The notes under the pieces were generated by a model. The model made no database searches. It had not been told where the DNA came from and saw only the letters and a list, made by a program, of their open reading frames with translations. Positions 61,100-64,000 of a DNA stretch of 64,000 nucleotides are shown here, piece by piece. Positions within the stretch are counted from its first letter, which is position 1; each line of letters starts with the position of its first letter. A program made the position numbers and the translations under genes. This DNA comes from Palsa-504 sp963790065. Its GTDB lineage: Bacteria; Actinomycetota; Actinomycetes; Streptosporangiales; Streptosporangiaceae. The stretch covers positions 744,001 through 808,000 of the forward strand of contig CAWBNK010000001.1 in NCBI GenBank assembly GCA_963790065.1, given 5' to 3'.

Positions 61100-62635
61100 A
61101 TGACGGTCACTCTGCTTACCAGCCAGTCAACGCCGACGGCGACCGACGCGGACGCCCTCGTGATCGGAGTATTTCAGGGCACCGATGGCCCTGTCCTCGC
61201 TCCGGTCACCGATGACATTGACCTCATGGACGCCCTGACCGCGCTCGGCGCGACGGGCAAGTCCGAGGAGGTCACCAAGATTCCCACCGCCGGGCGCCTG
61301 GCCGCCCCGCTCACCGTCGCCGTGGGCCTCGGCCCGGACCCCCGGTCCGGCCAGGACTCCGGTGCCGACGGGGATCCGGCCGAGCGCCAGCGCTACCTGG
61401 AAAGGCTGCGCCGCGCCGCGGGTGCTGCGGCCCGCGAGCTCGCCTCGGGCCGGGCCAGCCGGGTGGCCGTCGCCCTGCCCGCCGGGCAGCCGGACGAGGC
61501 CGAGGCCGTCGCGCTCGGCACCCTGCTGGGCGGTTACGCGTTCCGCAAGTACCGGACGAACGGCACCGCCCCGGCTGACATCGAGCAGATCGTGCATACC
61601 GTTCATGACGCCGCCGTGGCCCGGGCCAGGGTCCTGGCCGACGCGATGACGCTGGTCCGCGACCTGGTGAACACCGCTCCGGCCGACATGGTGCCCGCCG
61701 ACCTGGCCGCGGCGGCGGAGCGGACGGCCGCCGCCAGCGGCCTCGGAGTACAGGTCCTCGACGAGAACGAGCTGGCCAAGGAGGGGTACGGCGGCATCCT
61801 GGCCGTGGGCATGGGCTCGGTGCATCCCCCCCGGCTGGTGCGGCTCGAGTACACCCATCCGGACGCCGTCGGCACCGTAGTCTTCGCCGGCAAGGGGATC
61901 ACCTTCGACTCCGGCGGCCTGTCCCTGAAGCCGCCGAAGGCCATGGAGACGATGAAGGCCGACATGAGCGGCGCCGCCGCGGTGCTGGGCGCGCTGCAGG
62001 CCATCGCCGCGCTCGGCCCGGCGGTGAACGTGGTCGGCTATATGTCGCTGGCCGAGAACATGCCGGGCGGCGGCGCCCAGCGGCCGTCCGACGTCATTAC
62101 CATCTACGGCGGGAAGACCGTGGAGGTGCTGAACACCGACGCGGAAGGGCGCCTGGTCCTGGCCGACGCGCTGGCCAGGTCCGGCGCCGACGCACCGGGC
62201 CTGCTGGTCGACGTGGCGACCCTGACCGGAGCGCAGGTGGTGGCCCTGGGCAACCAGACCTCCGGCGTGATGGCCAGCGACGATGCGCTGGCCGGGCAGA
62301 TCGCGGAGTCGGCCCGCCGGGCGGGCGAGGCCATGTGGCCGATGCCGCTGCCCGAGGACCTGCGCAAGGGACTCGACTCGGCGGTGGCGGACATCGCCAA
62401 CGTGGCCGCGGACCGGGCCGGCGGCATGCTGGTGGCCGGGCATTTCCTGCGCGAGTTCGCGCCGGCCGGAGTGCCCTGGGTCCATCTGGACATCGCCGGT
62501 CCTGCCTTCAATGAAGGCGGCGCTTACGGGTACACCTCCAAGGGCGGCACCGGGGCGGCGGTCAGGACCCTGGTGCAGATCGCGCTGGACACGGCGGAAG
62601 GCAGGCTTGCGGTATCAGGGTCCCGGGCAGGCTGA
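61100..62635 (+). CDS. pepA: Leucyl aminopeptidase (cytosol aminopeptidase, M17)
   Basis: A 511-residue M17 metallopeptidase removing N-terminal residues from peptides, a hexamer in the cytoplasm. The C-terminal catalytic domain carries the two-metal site: GKGITFDSGGLSLKP (Lys and Asp), MKADMSGAAAV, and NTDAEGRLVLADAL with the Asp-Glu pair and catalytic Arg. The N-terminal macrodomain-like part occupies residues ~1-180. The ATG at 61100 has GCAGG just upstream. It lies divergent to the glycosyltransferase and just before lpdA. Confidence 0.95.
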   Translation: MTVTLLTSQSTPTATDADALVIGVFQGTDGPVLAPVTDDIDLMDALTALGATGKSEEVTKIPTAGRLAAPLTVAVGLGPDPRSGQDSGADGDPAERQRYLERLRRAAGAAARELASGRASRVAVALPAGQPDEAEAVALGTLLGGYAFRKYRTNGTAPADIEQIVHTVHDAAVARARVLADAMTLVRDLVNTAPADMVPADLAAAAERTAAASGLGVQVLDENELAKEGYGGILAVGMGSVHPPRLVRLEYTHPDAVGTVVFAGKGITFDSGGLSLKPPKAMETMKADMSGAAAVLGALQAIAALGPAVNVVGYMSLAENMPGGGAQRPSDVITIYGGKTVEVLNTDAEGRLVLADALARSGADAPGLLVDVATLTGAQVVALGNQTSGVMASDDALAGQIAESARRAGEAMWPMPLPEDLRKGLDSAVADIANVAADRAGGMLVAGHFLREFAPAGVPWVHLDIAGPAFNEGGAYGYTSKGGTGAAVRTLVQIALDTAEGRLAVSGSRAG

Positions 62636-62685
62636 CGGCTGGTGCATGATGAGGACTGGGTAAGCCGGAGAAGGAGGCTCAAGGG

Positions 62686-64000
62686 GTGGCAGAGGGCAGC
62701 AGCAGCTACGACATCGTCGTGCTCGGCGGCGGCAGCGGCGGGTACGCCTGCGCGCTGCGTGCGGCCGAGCTCGGCAAGCGCGTCGCGCTGATCGAGAAGG
62801 ACAAGGTCGGCGGGACCTGCCTGCACCGGGGCTGCATCCCCACCAAGGCGCTGCTGCACGCGGCGGAGCTCGCGGACCAGAGCAGGGAAAGCGCGAAGTT
62901 CGGCATCAAGACCACCTTCGACGGCATCGAGATGCCTGGCGTGCTGGCTTACCAGGGGTCGGTGGTCGACCGGCTGTGGAAGGGTCTGCAGTCCACGATC
63001 GCCAGTCGGAAGATCGACACCATCATCGGCGACGGGCAGCTGGTCTCCCCAACGTCGGTCCGGGTAGGCGAGGTGACCTACGAGGGCGAGCACATCGTGC
63101 TGGCCACCGGTTCCGAGCCGCGCAGCCTGCCTGGTCTTGAGCTCGACGGCACGCGCGTCATCAGCTCGGACGACGCGCTGCGACTCGACCGGGTGCCCAG
63201 TTCGGTCATCGTCCTGGGCGGCGGCGTCATCGGGGTCGAGTTCGCGAGCGTGTGGCGGTCGTTCGGCGCGGACGTGACCATCGTGGAGATGATGCCGCAG
63301 CTGCTGCCGCTGGAGGACGAGACCAGCGCCAGGCACCTGCAGCGGGCGTTCCGCCGCCGCGGCATCGGCCTCGAGCTGGATTCGAAGTTCGAGTCGGTCA
63401 AGCACAGCGAGGGCGGCGTCACGGTCACGCTCGCGGGCGGCAAGACCCTCGAGGCCGAGCTGCTGCTCGTCGCGGTCGGCCGCGGGCCCGTGTCGTCCGG
63501 CCTGGGCTACGAGGCCAACGGCGTGACGGTGAACCGGGGCTTCGTCGTGGTGGACGATCTGTGCCGGACCAGCGTGCCGACCATCTCCGCGGTCGGCGAT
63601 CTCATCGCCACGCCGCAGCTGGCCCACGTCGGTTTCGCCGAGGGCATCATGGTGGCCGAGCGGCTGGGCGGACTCGAGGTCAAGCCGATCGACTACGACG
63701 GCGTGCCTCGCATCACCTACAGCGACCCCGAAGTAGCCTCGGTGGGCCTGACCTCCGCGCAGGTCGCCGAGCGCGGCCTTGAGGTAGTCGAGCTGAACTA
63801 CCCGATCGGCGCCAACGGCAGGAGCGTCATCCTGCAGACCCCGGGCGGGGCGAAGGTCATCGCCGAGGCGGGCACCGACGGCTCGGGCCCGGGCCGCGTG
63901 CTCGGCATCCACCTGGTGGGCAGCCGGGTGGGCGAGCTCATCGCCGAAGGCCAGCTGATCGTCAACTGGGACGCGGAACCCGCGGACGTAGCCCAGCTGA
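62686..64000 (+). CDS. lpdA: Dihydrolipoamide dehydrogenase (3' end outside window)
   Basis: FAD flavoprotein that reoxidises the dihydrolipoyl groups of 2-oxoacid dehydrogenase complexes. 438 codons are present; full-length relatives have about 460, so only the last ~20 residues are missing. FAD motif GGGSGGYACALRAAELG, redox-active disulfide GGTCLHRGCIPTKALLH, NAD domain GGGVIGVEFASVW, and a second FAD motif VGDLIATPQLAHVG are intact. The GTG at 62686 has AAGGAGG at 62671-62677. It follows pepA by ~50 bp. An odhB/sucB-type partner would be expected downstream. Confidence 0.95.
   Translation, partial: MAEGSSSYDIVVLGGGSGGYACALRAAELGKRVALIEKDKVGGTCLHRGCIPTKALLHAAELADQSRESAKFGIKTTFDGIEMPGVLAYQGSVVDRLWKGLQSTIASRKIDTIIGDGQLVSPTSVRVGEVTYEGEHIVLATGSEPRSLPGLELDGTRVISSDDALRLDRVPSSVIVLGGGVIGVEFASVWRSFGADVTIVEMMPQLLPLEDETSARHLQRAFRRRGIGLELDSKFESVKHSEGGVTVTLAGGKTLEAELLLVAVGRGPVSSGLGYEANGVTVNRGFVVVDDLCRTSVPTISAVGDLIATPQLAHVGFAEGIMVAERLGGLEVKPIDYDGVPRITYSDPEVASVGLTSAQVAERGLEVVELNYPIGANGRSVILQTPGGAKVIAEAGTDGSGPGRVLGIHLVGSRVGELIAEGQLIVNWDAEPADVAQL

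Noticed and set aside
62524..63912. Long minus-strand frame opposite lpdA
   Set aside because: All lpdA motifs are on the plus strand; the antisense product is low complexity and begins inside pepA.

Overview
The window is about 70% G+C, densely coded, with GTG and TTG starts, many 4-base ATGA/GTGA gene overlaps, Lsr2, DUF3093/DUF3145/DUF3349/DUF3710/DUF4193/DUF4235/DUF5998 proteins, FolP2, GuaB1 and a CeoB-CeoC pair. This is a chromosomal segment of an actinomycete (class Actinomycetes). The run ceoB-ceoC / DUF3710-dut / DUF3093-DUF4235 / DUF4193-suhB-hemH has the arrangement I know from Mycobacterium and Streptomyces. I cannot name the genus. I saw no rRNA, tRNA or CRISPR array.

Layout. 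1-600: 3' end of an IS200/IS605-type tnpB with its right-end hairpin. 0.67-7.8 kb: conserved housekeeping block (potassium-uptake RCK proteins, dUTPase, small DUF proteins, inositol monophosphatase, coproporphyrin ferrochelatase). 7.9-14.9 kb: MFS transporter, secreted lytic transglycosylase, Mrp-type ATPase, AlkZ-like protein, DUF2079 membrane protein, TetR regulator. 15-17.8 kb: FolP2, GuaB1, DUF3145. 17.9-24.6 kb (minus strand): a form II CoxL-CoxS-CoxM molybdenum hydroxylase, HAD phosphatase, Bax-inhibitor-1 protein and apolipoprotein N-acyltransferase. 24.7-32.4 kb: serine hydrolase, MarR/zinc ribbon versus ArsB-like transporter and stress proteins, a Clp_N/HTH protein with two palindromic operators, an aldo/keto reductase and a MarR-GNAT fusion. 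32.4-41.5 kb: Pit phosphate transporter, sulfurtransferase/phosphodiesterase pair, CobS, AidB-like flavoprotein and an alpha/beta hydrolase. 41.7-44.4 kb: Lsr2, an 0.8-kb gene-poor stretch, a stand-alone LigD-type phosphoesterase coupled to an SRPBCC protein. 44.1-51.4 kb: RHS-repeat toxin with an overlapping candidate immunity gene, then a divergent beta-helix membrane protein and a papain-like peptidase. 51.5-64 kb: lipoprotein, peptidase E, ABC-2 exporter plus NarL-type two-component system in one overlapping operon, a ChrB-N/COG4280 divergent pair, an ABC-transporter remnant, a glycosyltransferase, PepA and the start of dihydrolipoamide dehydrogenase.

The most interesting items are the RHS toxin/immunity locus, the leaderless Clp_N/HTH gene with paired palindromes abutting its start codon, the ChrB-N/COG4280 module, and the lytic transglycosylase fused to an FtsX/MacB-like extracellular domain. 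Two genes (suhB, and the beta-helix membrane protein) carry single-base indels that break otherwise well-conserved proteins. Two others (MFS, coxM) have lost the expected stop codon and run antisense or out of frame through neighbours. These may be real mutations or sequence errors, and should be checked in the raw data before being given biological meaning.
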